Assembly (NCBI GenBank): GCA_019925095.2
Contig: CM034407.1
Coordinates: forward strand, 3,619,210-3,683,209
Direction: 5' to 3'
DNA length: 64,000 nucleotides
Source: Dendrolimus kikuchii
Taxonomy: Eukaryota; Arthropoda; Insecta; Lepidoptera; Lasiocampidae
Under the pieces are notes generated by a model. That model was not told the origin of the DNA, ran no database searches, and saw nothing but the letters and a program-made list of their open reading frames with translations. A program made the translations under genes and the position numbers. This document shows, piece by piece, positions 10,334 to 21,371 of this stretch (position 1 is the first letter of the stretch; each line of letters starts with the position of its first letter).

Positions 10334-11524
10334 CTTATTATTAGGGATGAAAACAAAACATCGATGTTTCCAAACATCGACATAAAAATCAATGTTTTAA
10401 CATCGATGTTGAAACCAAAACATCGATACATCGTTGTTCAAGAACGATGTTTTATCGTACATAGACGTAACGCGCCATCTTGCGCTCTATTTTTCATATT
10501 TTTTTCTTATTGCCAGTAATAATTTATAATATAAAAGTTGATTATTATATCTATTTCTTTCATATCTATTAAAAATAACCATAATAAAACTACGTTTTAA
10601 CGGTTTTAAGCGCGGTAATTTTGAAAAAAAAATTAAAAACCAGCTGCCAGACCTCAAGACACTGTGAGCTCTTTCTGCGTACAACGGAACACAAACCAAC
10701 TTGACTGATAATTACTTTTATTTTTCCTTCCACCCATTTAAATATTATATAAAATTATTAGAGCTAGGCATGTTTGCTGAAGAGTTTCTTGCGCCGCTTC
10801 TTCTCTTCAAGCCATAACATGTTGCGAAGCGGTAGTAAATTAGATTAGGCTCCCATAGAGTAAATAATAACCATAAACAAAATTAAAATTAAATAATTAA
10901 AATTAACAAGTTGGCGGTAGGCTAAATAAAACTTTAACAATACTCGTTGACACTTGACATCTTTGTCTTCCGTTATCACGGCCACTGAAAAGTGGCCGAA
11001 ACGTCGGAAAAACCAAAATCAAATAAAATTACCGCGCTTAAAACAGTTAAAACGTAGTTTTATTATGTATACAAGTCGCGAAAACTTAAGAAAATAAAAA
11101 TAACCATTTTTCTTAGATGTACATTTTTAAATGGTGATAGGGATGTGTTTGTGTGTGCCCACGCTGTTGAATGGTACGGTAAGTACATTAGTGAATGTGG
11201 GTAAGGAAAAAGACATCTAAACAGAATAAACATAGTATTCAATAGGATGAGAGTATTGAGATGCTAAGATTGCAAAGATGAAGTAACAGCGGCATATAAG
11301 GATGATGTTAGTGAAAGCAAGAATTAAGAAAGGTGTGCTAAGGTGGTTTGGGCGATGCATCGATGTTTAAAAAAACGATGTTTCATTTGCATCGCAGGAA
11401 CAAACGTCAAAAGCTTATGTAAATGGTGACAAAAAAACATCGATATATCGTTCATAAATATCGATATTTCAATTTTGAAAACATCGATGTTTTTTATGAG
11501 CGATGTTGCATCCCTACTTATTAT
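10334..11524. mobile_element. hAT-like non-autonomous DNA transposon with 8-bp TSD
   Basis: Element 10342-11516 starts TAGGGATG and ends CATCCCTA, an 8-bp terminal inverted repeat. It is flanked by a perfect 8-bp TSD, CTTATTAT, at 10334-10341 and 11517-11524. TSD length and ends are those of the hAT superfamily. Both subterminal zones (about 10353-10455 and 11355-11505) are full of ACATCGATGTT-type palindromes, likely transposase-binding repeats. No transposase ORF. The interior holds a PLE piece and an RTE-like remnant (GVLRWFG near 11.34 kb). Confidence 0.8.
10571..11095 (+). mobile_element. PLE 3' region in inverted arrangement, nested in the hAT-like element
   Basis: A short minus-oriented end (AAACTACGTTTTAACGG to GCGGTAATTTT, ~10585-10618) meets a plus-oriented piece from a remnant of coding end (GCCAGACCTCAAGACACTG on the shown strand) through AAGAGTTTCTTGCGCCGC and GCCACTGAAAAGTGGCC to GTTTTATTATG and TATACAAGTCGCG. 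Partial inverted copies at ends are usual for Penelope-like elements. Confidence 0.65.
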
Positions 11525-11599
11525 TGGTGATATTTTCAATTAAATTAAAATTATACATAGACGAGTTACAGAGATAAATGGCACAGAGTAGAGTAGTGC

Positions 11600-11810
11600 G
11601 TATTGGTGCGTATGTATGTGAGCAAGTGAGCCAACCGATGTGAGTGATTTTCGTCCTCCAATGCCGCTTTTTTAATTCCCCCTGCCGTCCGACGCCTAGC
11701 TGCTAACTGTGCGAGCTATGGGCGTCGGCTATATGCTGGGCATGGAGAGAAGTTGTGCTCCGGCCGGCGGGCGGGTCAGGGTGTGCTCTCTGTCCGCAAC
11801 AATAAATATA
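11600..11810 (+). repeat. Repeat U, copy 1
   Basis: GC-rich; shares CGTCCGACGCCTAGCTGCTA, GGCGGGCGGGTCAGG and GTGCTCTCTGTCCGCAACA with 24345-24535. No coding frame is conserved between the two. Possibly a LINE or LTR untranslated region. Confidence 0.6.
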
Positions 11811-12612
11811 ATTAATTCCTTTAGTCTACATGATATTTGCAAAGGATTGCTATTTTTAAGAGATTAATCTCTGGACCGTTTTGTGCTTGTAGATAACATT
11901 ACAGTTTGCTCTTTTCATGGATTTTCAGATGCTCGGAACTTGGGTACTGTGCTGCGGTTTATATTAGATCGGTAGATCGACTGGGTAATGTCAAAGTTTC
12001 TTTGCTGATGACTAAGACGCGTGTTGCACTTTTGTAATTCAAACTTACAAACCCGAACATGGAATTGAGCGGAGCTGTTTTAGAATTTTATAATATAGAT
12101 ATTATAATGATGAATTTATAACGCACCTCGTTATAATAAGAACGACTGTACAAAAATTAATAAGACCTATGCTCTGTTAAACTCAAAAGCTGTATAATAC
12201 AGCGCCCTGTATACATAACAACAACCCGCATAACCCGTCCAAATGTTATTGACACGTCAAACCCAAACGGGACGGGTGATAAAGCGGTCCATTGCAAATT
12301 GGCTGGCTCATGTCATTGACTGGCACTTCAAAAGCCCCGCCGAGGCTTCAATTATGTATCGAGAATTGCTATTATTTTCCAAAGAACATTGAATTTTTAT
12401 ATTCTGATTTTATTAGACATTGAATCGTTTTGATATCAAGATGTACTTTAGTAGAGAATACATATAATATTTCATACGTATGATGGAGTTAAATGTTAAT
12501 TGAAAGATTAGATAAAAATAATTTTATTCGACGTATACATAATTGGGTATGTGAGACATCTCTAGATGTATAATTACTTGACCGTCCTTTATCTATGCAG
12601 GAATATATAATG
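11811..12612. other. Unassigned AT-rich tract
   Basis: Only a small inverted repeat, ACCCGTCC...GGACGGGT (about 12233-12276), stands out. No gene. Confidence 0.4.
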
Positions 12613-12800
12613 CCTCTTTTTTTGTCAGCGCTGGGGGAATGAATTTGCGCATATCCTCAAGCCCCGGCGGAGGCCACCACGGGGGTATGTGGGACTCCCG
12701 GCTGCCGGTGTTGCACACAATCTTCATATTAGAGCTTGCAAGCACCGAGCGCCAGACTTCCCAGTCTGATCGGACCAGACGGATATCGGATTTCCCCTCG
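12613..12800 (+). other. GC-rich block, probable LINE fragment
   Basis: Sharp rise in GC (CCCCGGCGGAGGCCACCACG). Family not recognised. Interrupted at 12801 by an RTE-A copy. Confidence 0.35.
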
Positions 12801-12970
12801 TTAAAAAAAGCCTTAAGAACAGACGAGCCTGCATGACAAGAGCTATGAATGTCAAAGAAGCAAGTGAGGTGTGTAAGAATAAGCCTGAATGGCGCTCTGT
12901 TGTTCGTGCCTACCCCGCAAGGAAACTGGCGTGAAGTTATGTATGTATGTATGTATGGATGTTAAAAAAA
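12800..12970 (+). mobile_element. RTE-A copy 5 with A-rich TSD
   Basis: Element ~12810-12960, last 150 bp, ending GGCGTGAAGTTATGTATGTA. GTTAAAAAAA occurs at 12800-12809 and 12961-12970. Confidence 0.75.
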
Positions 12971-13065
12971 AGCTACTGACTCGGTAGTACTGTACTGACT
13001 TCAAATCCATTTACACGATGCCAGTATGAAGTCAGCACTGGCTTCCTTTGTTTTGAAGTCAGTAG
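12971..13065. repeat. Small fold-back sequence
   Basis: AGCTACTGACT near 12971 pairs with AGTCAGTAGCT ending near 13065. The interior also has GACTTCAAAT / TTTGAAGTC. Possibly a tiny MITE remnant. Confidence 0.4.
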
Positions 13066-13396
13066 CTGGATCAATGTAAGTCTCTTTTAAAGCACACAAG
13101 GGGCATGTCGTACAACATTTCGCCTTGACGACTCGACGCCATGACTCATAAATGCCCTTGGCTGGTAAAGGCACTACTGAGCTAACAATTATGTTATTAG
13201 TCCATAACTTCTCATACCGGCCCTATACATTAGTAATATTATCACCATATAATTGGCTATTATCTAAAGTGCGCAAGAGTATAAAGGTGATATAGCAAGC
13301 AAATGAAATCTCTGAATGCCCGTCACTCAAAACAAATAAAGTAGATTAGTGTAATTTCTCGAAGCTAGGTTGAAAATGCGATTAATAGAAAGAGAT
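13066..13396. other. Unassigned tract
   Basis: No supported feature. Confidence 0.4.
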
Positions 13397-13490
13397 TTTT
13401 TTTAAAACTGAAGTACAACGGCTGGCGGCCCACCTGATGGAAAGCGGTTAATGGCCGTTTGCAACATCAGAGGTGTCACTAACGCGCAAA
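13397..13490 (-). mobile_element. S-unit/LINE tail, old
   Basis: CGGCCCACCTGATGGAAAGC, GTTTGCAACATCAGAGGTGT. This is the shared S-unit/LINE 3' end in a diverged form with an eroded poly(T). Confidence 0.6.
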
Positions 13491-13498
13491 AAAAATAT

Positions 13499-14030
13499 TT
13501 TTACAACCTAGGCCCCGAAAAAGACAAATTCCGCGATACAAATCTGTAAAAGCCCATTTTATTACCTGTCGACCTTTAAACTAATTGTAATCCTTTTATT
13601 ATCGTCTTCTTTTGTTCACTTATTTATTGGCATACGTTTCTAGTTATTGTAGAGAACAGCCATTGTTCTCTTGTACTCGTTCACGGCCGCTTGCGGCTGC
13701 GTCATTAGCCAGGTGTGCGGAATACGGTTACTAGGAAATTGTGTAGACGTTGCCGGGCGGGCACTTTCGTATTTGTGAAGTATAAAACGACGGCCTGACT
13801 GAGAGAGGAGGCAGTTGAGCTACGACTAGGATACGGGTTTGGCGTGTGTACATTCGGGAATCTAATAGTGACGGACTTGCGCGTTTTATTGAATTACGAC
13901 CTTCCGCATAACGTTTGGATTTGTTGTGTTCGGTTATATTTGTACCTGTGTTAAACGTGTTTGTATAGTTCTAATAAACTCTATAATAATTCTGACGGCA
14001 TTTTAATTCGAGTCCTGCTAACTCGGAACG
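13499..14030 (+). mobile_element. LTR-E solo LTR
   Basis: Full ~532-bp LTR: start TTTTACAACCTAGGCCCC (consensus TGTTACAACTTAGCCCC), TATA box in GAAGTATAAAACGACGG near 13777, AATAAA in TCTAATAAACTC near 13973, end ACTCGGAACG (consensus ACTCGTAACA). Flanks ATAT / GTAT differ at one base, an imperfect 4-bp TSD. No internal region, so it is a solo LTR from recombination. Confidence 0.8.
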
Positions 14031-15559
14031 GTATAAAAAAGTAAAAAATAGAGCAATTCCGGATAAACACGGTGTAAGGAAAAAAATAGAATAAACAGAA
14101 CTGAATCAAACACACTGACGTGTATGCGAAGGTACATCAATATCCAAAACCCACACTCGTTATGAATGGAATATTGAAACAATCAGAAATATATCATCGG
14201 ATATAATCACTCATTTCCGTTCTATTTATTTGAGAGCGACTGCTATTTGAATTTGTAATTAATGACAGATTGAATGCATGTATGACATATTGGTAAATAG
14301 TAGTTTGAAATGTGTTCGTGAATGTAAATTAAACACTTCCTATCTTTCTGGCTACTTTTAATTTGCTTGTTTAATGAATCGGGAGAACAGGAGCTCGGGT
14401 TTCCAATGCGTATGGAAAGACGATCGGAGTGGGCGATTAGCTTCGTGCGGGTCACATGGCTGGACTGTGTTGCCTGTTGAGTGGGTAGCCAACCACAGGA
14501 AGCAGCATACAGTAGCCGTGGTTTGGTTGTAGAAGTCGCCTGAGTGCGTAGCCGTGGTATTAGGGATGGAGGTACATCGTGTTCTAGATGTGCGATCTAA
14601 CCCTATAGTGGCTACCGGTGATGATTGCCAGTGGAAGCTAGCAGAATATACTCGGTGTCTAAGTTATGCGGCGAGTGGTATTGATGATGGTGCTTGAAGT
14701 TGAGGTTAAATTGAAGTTCTATGGCTGGCCCTCACGGCGTAGAAAAGCGTCCTCCGGGTGGCAGATGGGGGAATGGTCGGTAGTACAGCCCAGCTACGCT
14801 TCCGGCTAAGTCCGATGGACTCGCTGACCAACGATGGGTGTGGTCCTCCAGCATTTTGGGGGTTGTGCAACGGGTTAACAGCCCGGCTCTTTAATATTTT
14901 TGTTTTGTAACGGTTTCTCTTTAAAGGTGTGATATGTATTTTTAATTTCTCATATAATCTGAAAGTATGTTTGGAGTTGCCTGATTACAGGGATGAAAAC
15001 AGTATTTTTCGTCCCCGGGTAACGATTTTCCCTGCTGTCATAAAATTAAAAGCTATGCAAACCATAGACAACACATGCGACTCATGTTCCAACCTTTTTT
15101 ACAGCCACTGTGAAATAGCGGCATAGATTGTAATAAAAAAAATCAATAATTTTGTAACATCATTTTTAACTTTTAAATTACTTTTCGCTTAATTATTAAT
15201 TAATCTACATAAATTTGAGCTAAATATTTATCATCAGTGACAAACAATCCGGACGTAGAATGTCACAAGAATAGAAATTTGCTTGACGTTTCATATGTGA
15301 CGTATCAAATGAGTACATCAGATTTAGATATGGATTTGTCGCCTGATTTCACTAGAGAAGTAGTTGCTTGATTAACTAATCAGTTTTTATTTACTTTCCT
15401 CATATTTGAAATGAAAAGCAAAATGTTAACCTCGGATGAAAGGCCTATTTAGGCATTTGAATTATTAGCGCCCTCGTTACGCTCATACGCCAAACCATAT
15501 CTTATTGTTACGAAACCGAAAACGAGAGAAAAGCGATCCGAAGTTCTACGGAGTTGGAG
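14031..15559. other. Unassigned tract
   Basis: AT-rich flanks surround a more GC-rich block at about 14430-14890 (CACGGCGTAGAAAAGCGTCC, GGTGGCAGATGGGG). That block may be a LINE UTR, but I see no second copy here. No ORF with a recognisable family. Confidence 0.4.
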
Positions 15560-15990
15560 GATTTATTTTATATTGAATAGGTTCGCGTTTGACTGACATT
15601 GCGCCTGATGTCATGTGGAAATGCAGTCTAAGGTGGAGCATGCTTACCTAGACGATACCTGTTCACGCGAGACTTGAAGACACCAAGATTGTATTCTTCA
15701 GGCAAAACAGACGACGGTAAAGAGTTCCACTCTTCAGCGGTGCGTATGATAAAAGTGGAAGCATAGCGTTTCGACCGCTTTGTGGGCATTTCCATCATAT
15801 ATCGGTGGCGTGAGCTGATACGTCTGCTTGTCCGATGGTAAAATGGTGAAGGAGAAACCAATTCATGCAATTCCGTGGCACACTCGCCGAAGTGTATCCT
15901 ATAGAATACCGACAAACTAGCGACTTTACGTCGATGATTTAGCCTCTGAAACCTCTCGTCTAATAATCGAAGTTGTCGAGTAGCAGAGGT
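15560..15990 (-). pseudogene. LINE C-terminus (CR1/Jockey-like) with 3' UTR
   Basis: Minus-strand frame, open from about 15990 to the stop at 15628-15630. It reads LLDERFQRLNHRRKVASLSV, then [43 protein letters not shown] and [16 protein letters not shown]. This succession (FYR..HGEC, HRT.R, WN.LP, FK.RV) marks the C-terminal end of CR1/Jockey-like reverse transcriptases. The UTR follows towards 15560. A second copy of the last ~30 residues lies at 38.5 kb. 5'-truncated; the frame is intact over this stretch. Confidence 0.75.
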
Positions 15991-16084
15991 AGGCTTGAGG
16001 TTAAAGTGAAATCTAAAAGCTAATTTTTGAGACTTGATTGAGGGTAGTTTGATATCTTGAAGTTATTGAAAGTTTTGATTGATT

Positions 16085-16450
16085 TAGTACGTCATGTCTT
16101 TATTATAACTATAATAATATTTTTCTATACTTTTATTGTGTCTCTGTCTTATTGAATATGCAGTGTTTGCTACAACTCCATTAATTCTTCAGAAGTCATT
16201 TTGTAACATACTTCTGTATAAAACTTATAAAAAAAAGAACTTGAGATATAAATAGAATAAGAGAAATATATAAAAAAACAATTTTTATCTAGACGTGTTG
16301 CTGAGGAGTTTCATGGCGCTTCTTCTCCTTAGCACGTTGCGAAGCAGTGTACATAGACTAGGAAGTAAAATTAAATTTTACCCTATATGTATGACCTTCA
16401 AAGTGTTCTCCAGTGGAACTTATTTTGAATAAAAACTTTTGAATTAGAAA
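16085..16450 (+). repeat. Repeat V, uninterrupted copy
   Basis: Runs from GTACGTCATGTCTTTATTA through TATTGTGTCTCTGTCTTATT, AGACGTGTTGCTGAGGAGTT and ACGTTGCGAAGC to GGAACTTATTTTGAATAAAA. The same sequence at 29.65-30.35 kb carries an S-unit at GTCTCT, so this copy shows the empty site. The tail resembles PLE/LINE 3' UTRs. Confidence 0.75.
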
Positions 16451-17044
16451 ATTTGAATTTGAAGTTACTTGATTGAAGGTTGAATGAAGTTGAAGTGGAG
16501 GTTGCGTGTTAATTAGTCAAATGTCACCAGTGTAGTGTGACCCGAATAGATTGGAAGAGTGAAGAAGATCTTCCAGCGAGGCTATTGTTATTCCTCGCAG
16601 GTAGAGGCCGATATATTATTGTTAGACGTGTCGGGAATCGTTTGCAATCTCAATTATGGCACAGCGCCATCTATTGGCTTGTCAGTATTCCACTACACTG
16701 TCAAAAGCATATTTTGTTAAATCCATTACACAGGAAAAAGATTCCAATGGGTTCCTGTTAAGAATAAAACAGCAGTGTCAAGCATTATCATTACGAGACA
16801 CTGTCCTAGAAATGCTTAAGAGACAATATTGTGAACACGGAAAAAAACGAAAGAATAAAAATACGTAAAAACAACGCCTGAGAGCGAGAAAAAGAAAAAT
16901 TGTGAATAATAAAAAGACAGCAAAAGTCCTTTTTACATTTGTAAAAACGATTACGTTGTATTCTTCGTAGCTAATCTGTCACGTACACCATTGCTATAGA
17001 GATGTATAAGGCGGGCAGCAACAGGGTTGCCTAATATTTTTTTG
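16451..17044. other. Unassigned tract with a short repeated segment
   Basis: GATCTTCCAGCGAGGCTATT and the following TTCCTCGCAGG (about 16567-16600) recur at 26388-26436, otherwise unique here. A 74-codon frame across it has no recognisable domain. Confidence 0.4.
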
Positions 17045-17360
17045 TTTTTTTTTTTTATTGCAGGAGTTCAGCAGACAGGCAGACGGCGCACTTGATGGAA
17101 AGCGGTTACCATCGCCTATGGGCATTTGCAACACCAAAGGTGCTACAAATGCGCTGCTGCTCTCTTAAAGGAGACTGGAACCTGGTCACTAATGCCGGAA
17201 CACAACACAAGGTTGTTATGGCGGCATACTCTAGACCAGGGGTGGTCGCCATCCAGTCGAGCAAATACCCTACCACCTAGCTGTGGGTTATTTAGTCGCC
17301 TCTTACGACAGGCCGCCAGGCCGCAGGAAATTGTATTCTTTCTCCGTTCCTGCACGGATA
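17045..17360 (-). mobile_element. S-unit, full length
   Basis: Poly(T), TTGCAGGAGTTCAGCAGACAG, to CGTTCCTGCACGGATA. Ends immediately before an AACCGGTT hairpin. Confidence 0.85.
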
Positions 17361-17388
17361 ATAACCGGTTTTTACTAAAACCGGTTAT
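17361..17388. repeat. 12-bp perfect hairpin
   Basis: ATAACCGGTTTT, 4-base loop TACT, AAAACCGGTTAT. Lies at the boundary of the S-unit. Confidence 0.7.
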
Positions 17389-17642
17389 TAGGCAACCGGA
17401 CTTTGAAAAGGGATTTCCGAAAATCAAATCCCATTTTCTTACAGGAAATCTGTTTGCTGTGGATCACTTTTCTTCAAATCTATACTAAATAATTTTATAC
17501 ATTCATATTCATATCCATAATAACACACCTTAGTCCTCGGATGTGAAGCAATTTTAACTAAAATTTAAATATACTTTAATAAAAAAAATTACAAAAACAA
17601 AACCGATTTCAAACTAAAAAGCAATAAATAATATTCAACTGC

Positions 17643-17752
17643 CTTCTTTCTACAACATCTTGAAGTCGGTGCGAAGTGAAACATAAAAAACTACAACAAA
17701 TTTGCAAAATATAATATACTTCGCATCGTCTTCAAGATGTTGTAGAAAGAAG
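17643..17752. repeat. Long-stem hairpin
   Basis: Left arm 17643-17678 (CTTCTTTCTACAACATCTTG...) pairs with right arm 17718-17752 (...CAAGATGTTGTAGAAAGAAG). The outer 22 bp or so match perfectly, the inner part has 1-2 differences, and the loop is ~39 bases. Confidence 0.7.
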
Positions 17753-18100
17753 TCGGTCAAACATATATTTTTACTTTTTAGTTGCTCAAATACTTTAATA
17801 GCTTTAGAAATTATATATTAAGCGCTTGTAGAAATTATAATATTAGCTCGCTTATATAAGGTTGCTATCTCACTCTTCGGTGTAGACGCTCGTCAACAAG
17901 CTTTGCTATTGATTTCCCTGGTTAAAAACTGAACTTTATTTTTTTACAATTTATAATACTCTACTTCGATTTGTGATAGAATAGTCGTTCGACGGACAAC
18001 TATATGGACAAAATACTGTAATGTAGGATATTATAGAAAATTTACGCAATATATTGTACTAGTGGTCGCCCGAGTTCGAAATTTGACGATAATAATTAAA
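17753..18100. other. Unassigned AT-rich tract
   Basis: Nothing recognised. Confidence 0.4.
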
Positions 18101-18607
18101 GTCAAAAATAATACATACATACATACATATACATAACTTCATGCCAGTTCCCTTGCGGGGTAGGCACGAACAACAGAGTGCCATTTAGGCTTATTCTTAC
18201 ACACCTCACTTGCCTCTTTGACATTCATAACTCTTCTCATGCAAGCTCGTCTGTTTTTAAGGCTCCTGACATCACCTTCTGTTAGTACACGATCAATTTG
18301 ATCATGGAAGGTGTGTCGTGGCCTTCCACGACTTCTGCATCCATCCACTTTTGCATTGTATATCTGTTTAGTCATTCTTTCATCATGCATTCTTTCCACA
18401 TGCCCGAACCACCGGAGCATTCCTTTCCTTACCTTCACCCCGACACTCTCTTTCAGACCAACTCTCTTTCTTACTTCGGTATTACGAACGCGGTCCGCGA
18501 GCGTCACTCCGCAGATTTTGCGCAGTGCTCGCATCTCGACCGCGTTTACTCTACTTTCATGCTCTTTCTTCCATACCCAACTCTCGCTTCCATACGTCAA
18601 AAATAAT
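18101..18607 (-). mobile_element. RTE-A copy 6, open C-terminal frame and 12-bp TSD
   Basis: Element 18113-18595 on the minus strand, flanked by GTCAAAAATAAT (18101-18112 and 18596-18607). A 153-codon open frame encodes TYGSESWVWKKEHESR, EMRALRKICGVTLADRVRN, MLRWFGHVERMHDERMTKQI, GRPRHTFHDQIDRVL and VVRAYPARELA. This is the region after the reverse transcriptase core in RTE-like elements. The stop is followed by AGTT and the ATGT-repeat tail. 5'-truncated, frame intact: a young dead-on-arrival copy. Confidence 0.85.
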
Positions 18608-18640
18608 GACTTCTATAATCACAGATTTCGCCAAGGTTAC

Positions 18641-18838
18641 AAATGTTAATATTTTTTTAAGTTTTCGCGACTTGTATACATAATAAAACTACGTTTTAAC
18701 GGTTTTAAGTGCGGTAATTTATTTGATTTTGGTTATTCCGACGTTTCGGCCACTTTTCAGTGGCCGTGATCACGGAAGATGTCAAGTGTCAACGAGTGTT
18801 GTTAAAGTTGTATTTAACCTACTACTAGGGAGTGTCAT
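18641..18838 (-). mobile_element. PLE 3' end fragment
   Basis: Inverted relative to 172-248: CGCGACTTGTATACATAATA, AAACTACGTTTTAACGG, CGACGTTTCGGCCAC, GGCCGTGATCACGGAAGA, TGTCAAGTGTCAACGAGT. Truncated where GTATTTAACCTACTAC begins. Confidence 0.7.
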
Positions 18839-18839
18839 A

Positions 18840-18968
18840 GGCCTATGAAACTCCCTGTTAACGTAGCTTTCGAACAGTAAAAGAATTTTTAAAATCGGTT
18901 TAGTAGATCCAGAGATTACAACGTCACAAACTCACAAACTTTACCTCTTTATAATATTACTATAGATA
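18840..18968 (-). mobile_element. Helitron-like fragment
   Basis: AACGTAGCTTTCGAACAGTA...AATCGGTTTAGTAGATCCAG...CACAAACTTTACCTC is the 5'-side motif order of lepidopteran Helitrons, inverted. No CTAGT end. Confidence 0.4.
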
Positions 18969-19035
18969 AATGTGCGAAATTTCATACTCCTCCGTCCGCG
19001 CAATTTTCGTAAAAATGGGTACAAAGTTTTTGCTT

Positions 19036-19441
19036 TACATACATACATACATACATAACTTCACGCCAGTTCCCTTGCGGGGTAGGCACGAACAACAGAG
19101 CGCCATTTAGGCCCATTCTTACACACCTCACTTGCTTCTTTGACATTCATAACTCTTGTCATGCGCACTCGTCTGTTCTTAAGGCTCCTGACATCACCCT
19201 CCGCTAGTACACGATCAATTTGATCCTGGAAGGTGTGTCGTGGCCTTCCACGACTTCTGCATCCATCCACTTTTGCATTGTATATCTGTTTAGTCATTCT
19301 TTCATCATGCATTCTTTCCACATGCCCGAACCACTGGAGCATTCCTTTCCTTACCTTCACCCCGACACTCTCTTTCAGACCAACTCTCTTTCTTACTTCG
19401 GTATTACGAACGCGGTCCGCCTGCGTCACTCCGCAGACTTT
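19036..19441 (-). mobile_element. RTE-A copy 7
   Basis: Same region as copy 6, 122 codons open (ADRVRNTEVRKRVGLKESVG ... VVRAYPARELA), with the ATGT-repeat tail at the left end. Flanks GTTTTTGCTTTAC / CTTTTTGTTTTG are similar but not identical, perhaps an eroded TSD. Confidence 0.8.
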
Positions 19442-20179
19442 TTGTTTTGTTGAATGTTGTTGAATTTGTTGAATATGAGAATATCACCCAACACATTATT
19501 TGTGTGTCAAGGTTGTTAATATTAAAAGGTAAAAAGCATCCGGTAGATAAATGTCACTCGATGACACTTCCGGTAACCTTTTTTGCTCGAATCGGGTTCT
19601 CATGTCTGCCTTCTTCTCTCTGTGTGCCTTCGGTAGTGCGAGCGTAGTATTGTGTAATGTGTATAAACGTACGTTGCTTAAACCCATTATAGATAATCAA
19701 ATTATCCACTGCAGTTTCATTTAATCTATCACTTTACGTATTAATATATAGATTCAATTATGTAGATCAAAGGTAAAAGGTAGCCTTAGAGCTGAAGTAT
19801 ATATATATATATATATATATATATGTAAAGTATCATTTATGGTGAAATCATTAAACATGAAAGCTGCCAACCCTATTTGGTTGAAATGTTCCAGAAAATA
19901 TACGCCATGACCCGGCCATACAACAGAAGAGTCAATATCAACTCGGAGCACAATACTTCAACATGCCTTTACGTACGTACTCTACGTACGTACAGGCGCT
20001 GTTTACCTTCTGTGATGAACCGTAGCTTTTTGTTTTTCCAAAATAAACCGGATCACCGGATATTTTTTTGCAAACCGAATATAATATCAAAAATGTTGAA
20101 ATGCTCTCGATTTGTGTATTTAAATAAAACATAAAATAACAACGTACAATCATTCATATTCATATATTCGATGCTTTAT
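19442..20179. other. Unassigned tract with a (TA)n run
   Basis: Holds a (TA)n run at about 19797-19824 and a TACGTACGTACTCTACGTAC cluster near 19971. No gene recognised. Confidence 0.45.
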
Positions 20180-20682
20180 GTATTGTTACGAGTTGCAGGA
20201 CTTGAATTAATGTACTATTGGAATTATTATAGAGTTTATTAGAACTATACAAACACGTATAACACAGGTACAAATATAACCGAATACAACAAAACTAAAC
20301 GTAATGCAGAAGATCGTAATTAAAATATACGCGCAAAGTCCATCACTAATAGATATTCCTGATATGTATACACGTCTCGCTCATTCGTGGTTCTCGCTCG
20401 ACTGACCTCCTCTCTCCATCAGGCCGCCCTTTTATGCTCCACTAATGCAATTGCAAATGCATGTTTACCTGGCAACGCCGCCACCGATTCCTAGAATTAG
20501 CTTGTAACACCTGGCTAATGATGCTAATGAGCGAGTACAATAGGACAATTAACGTATGCCAATAAGTAAGTAAACAAAAGAACAAGATCATATAACTATT
20601 ACAATTAGTTCAAATGTCGACAGGTAATAAAATGTGTTTCGTGGAATTTGTCTTTGTCGAGGGGGCTAAGTTGTAACAGTAT
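20180..20682 (-). mobile_element. LTR-E solo LTR with perfect 4-bp TSD
   Basis: Inverted copy, LTR 20184-20678, starting TGTTACGAG and ending GGGGGCTAAGTTGTAACA. GTAT flanks it at 20180-20183 and 20679-20682. The minus strand has the AATAAA region near 20225-20240 and the LTR start at the right end. 495 bp, no internal sequence. Confidence 0.85.
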
Positions 20683-20698
20683 ATTTAATACAAAATAT

Positions 20699-20915
20699 TT
20701 TTTTTTATCGAAGCATAGGTTTGCGTTTGACCACTGTCTCACCTGATGTTCAGTGCTCAGGGGTGTTATGACGACATACTGTAGACTAGGGGTGGTAGCC
20801 ATCGCCCAGTCGGGCAAATACCCTACCATCTGGCTGTGAGTTGTTATGTTACCTCTTACGACAGGCCGCCCAGCTGCAGGGAATTGTATTTTTTCTCCGT
20901 TCCTGCACGGATGGA
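20699..20915 (-). mobile_element. S-unit head fused to LINE-type tail
   Basis: TTTGACCACTGTCTCACCTG (LINE 3' UTR-like, compare 15.6 and 38.5 kb) joins an S-unit body and head from GGGTGTTATGACGACATAC to CGTTCCTGCACGGA. The normal S-unit tail is absent. Confidence 0.6.
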
Positions 20916-21371
20916 TAGATTCTTGAGCCAGCCTTCTGAAAGAGTTTCTTACATATGTCTTTAAAGAAACTCTTTGCCGACGGACCCCATGTTGTTTTTG
21001 AATGTCGAAAACGGTGCCTGAGAAGCAACGTCGTATTTTTTTTATCTAATAAATATACAAAAAAAAATGTTTCAAATGTCCTTTTCAGATTTAATGGCCA
21101 AGAATTATTTAAACTCAATTAAACATCACACCTTCTTTGAAATCAATTGTTTCAATCTTCCTTTAAACTCCTGATAACCGGTTTAACCCGAGGAAATGTG
21201 CCGGATAATATTCAGCCCGAACCGGGCATACGTGAATCAATATCAAGTTGGTTCTATACCAACACATCTAGGCGGACAGTAGATTGTTTACCCCTTATAA
21301 TAGCCATTGGGTCACTAAATAGGCGATTAACTTTATTTTTGGTTTAATATTTAAAACAATGATAATATTTT
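20916..21371. other. Unassigned tract
   Basis: A minus-strand frame (SFFKDICKKLFQKAGS) vaguely resembles LINE C-termini, but it is too weak to call. Confidence 0.35.

Noticed and set aside
15558..15990. Functional host gene from the open minus-strand frame
   Set aside because: The motif order is that of a LINE C-terminus, and a second truncated copy is present at 38.5 kb.
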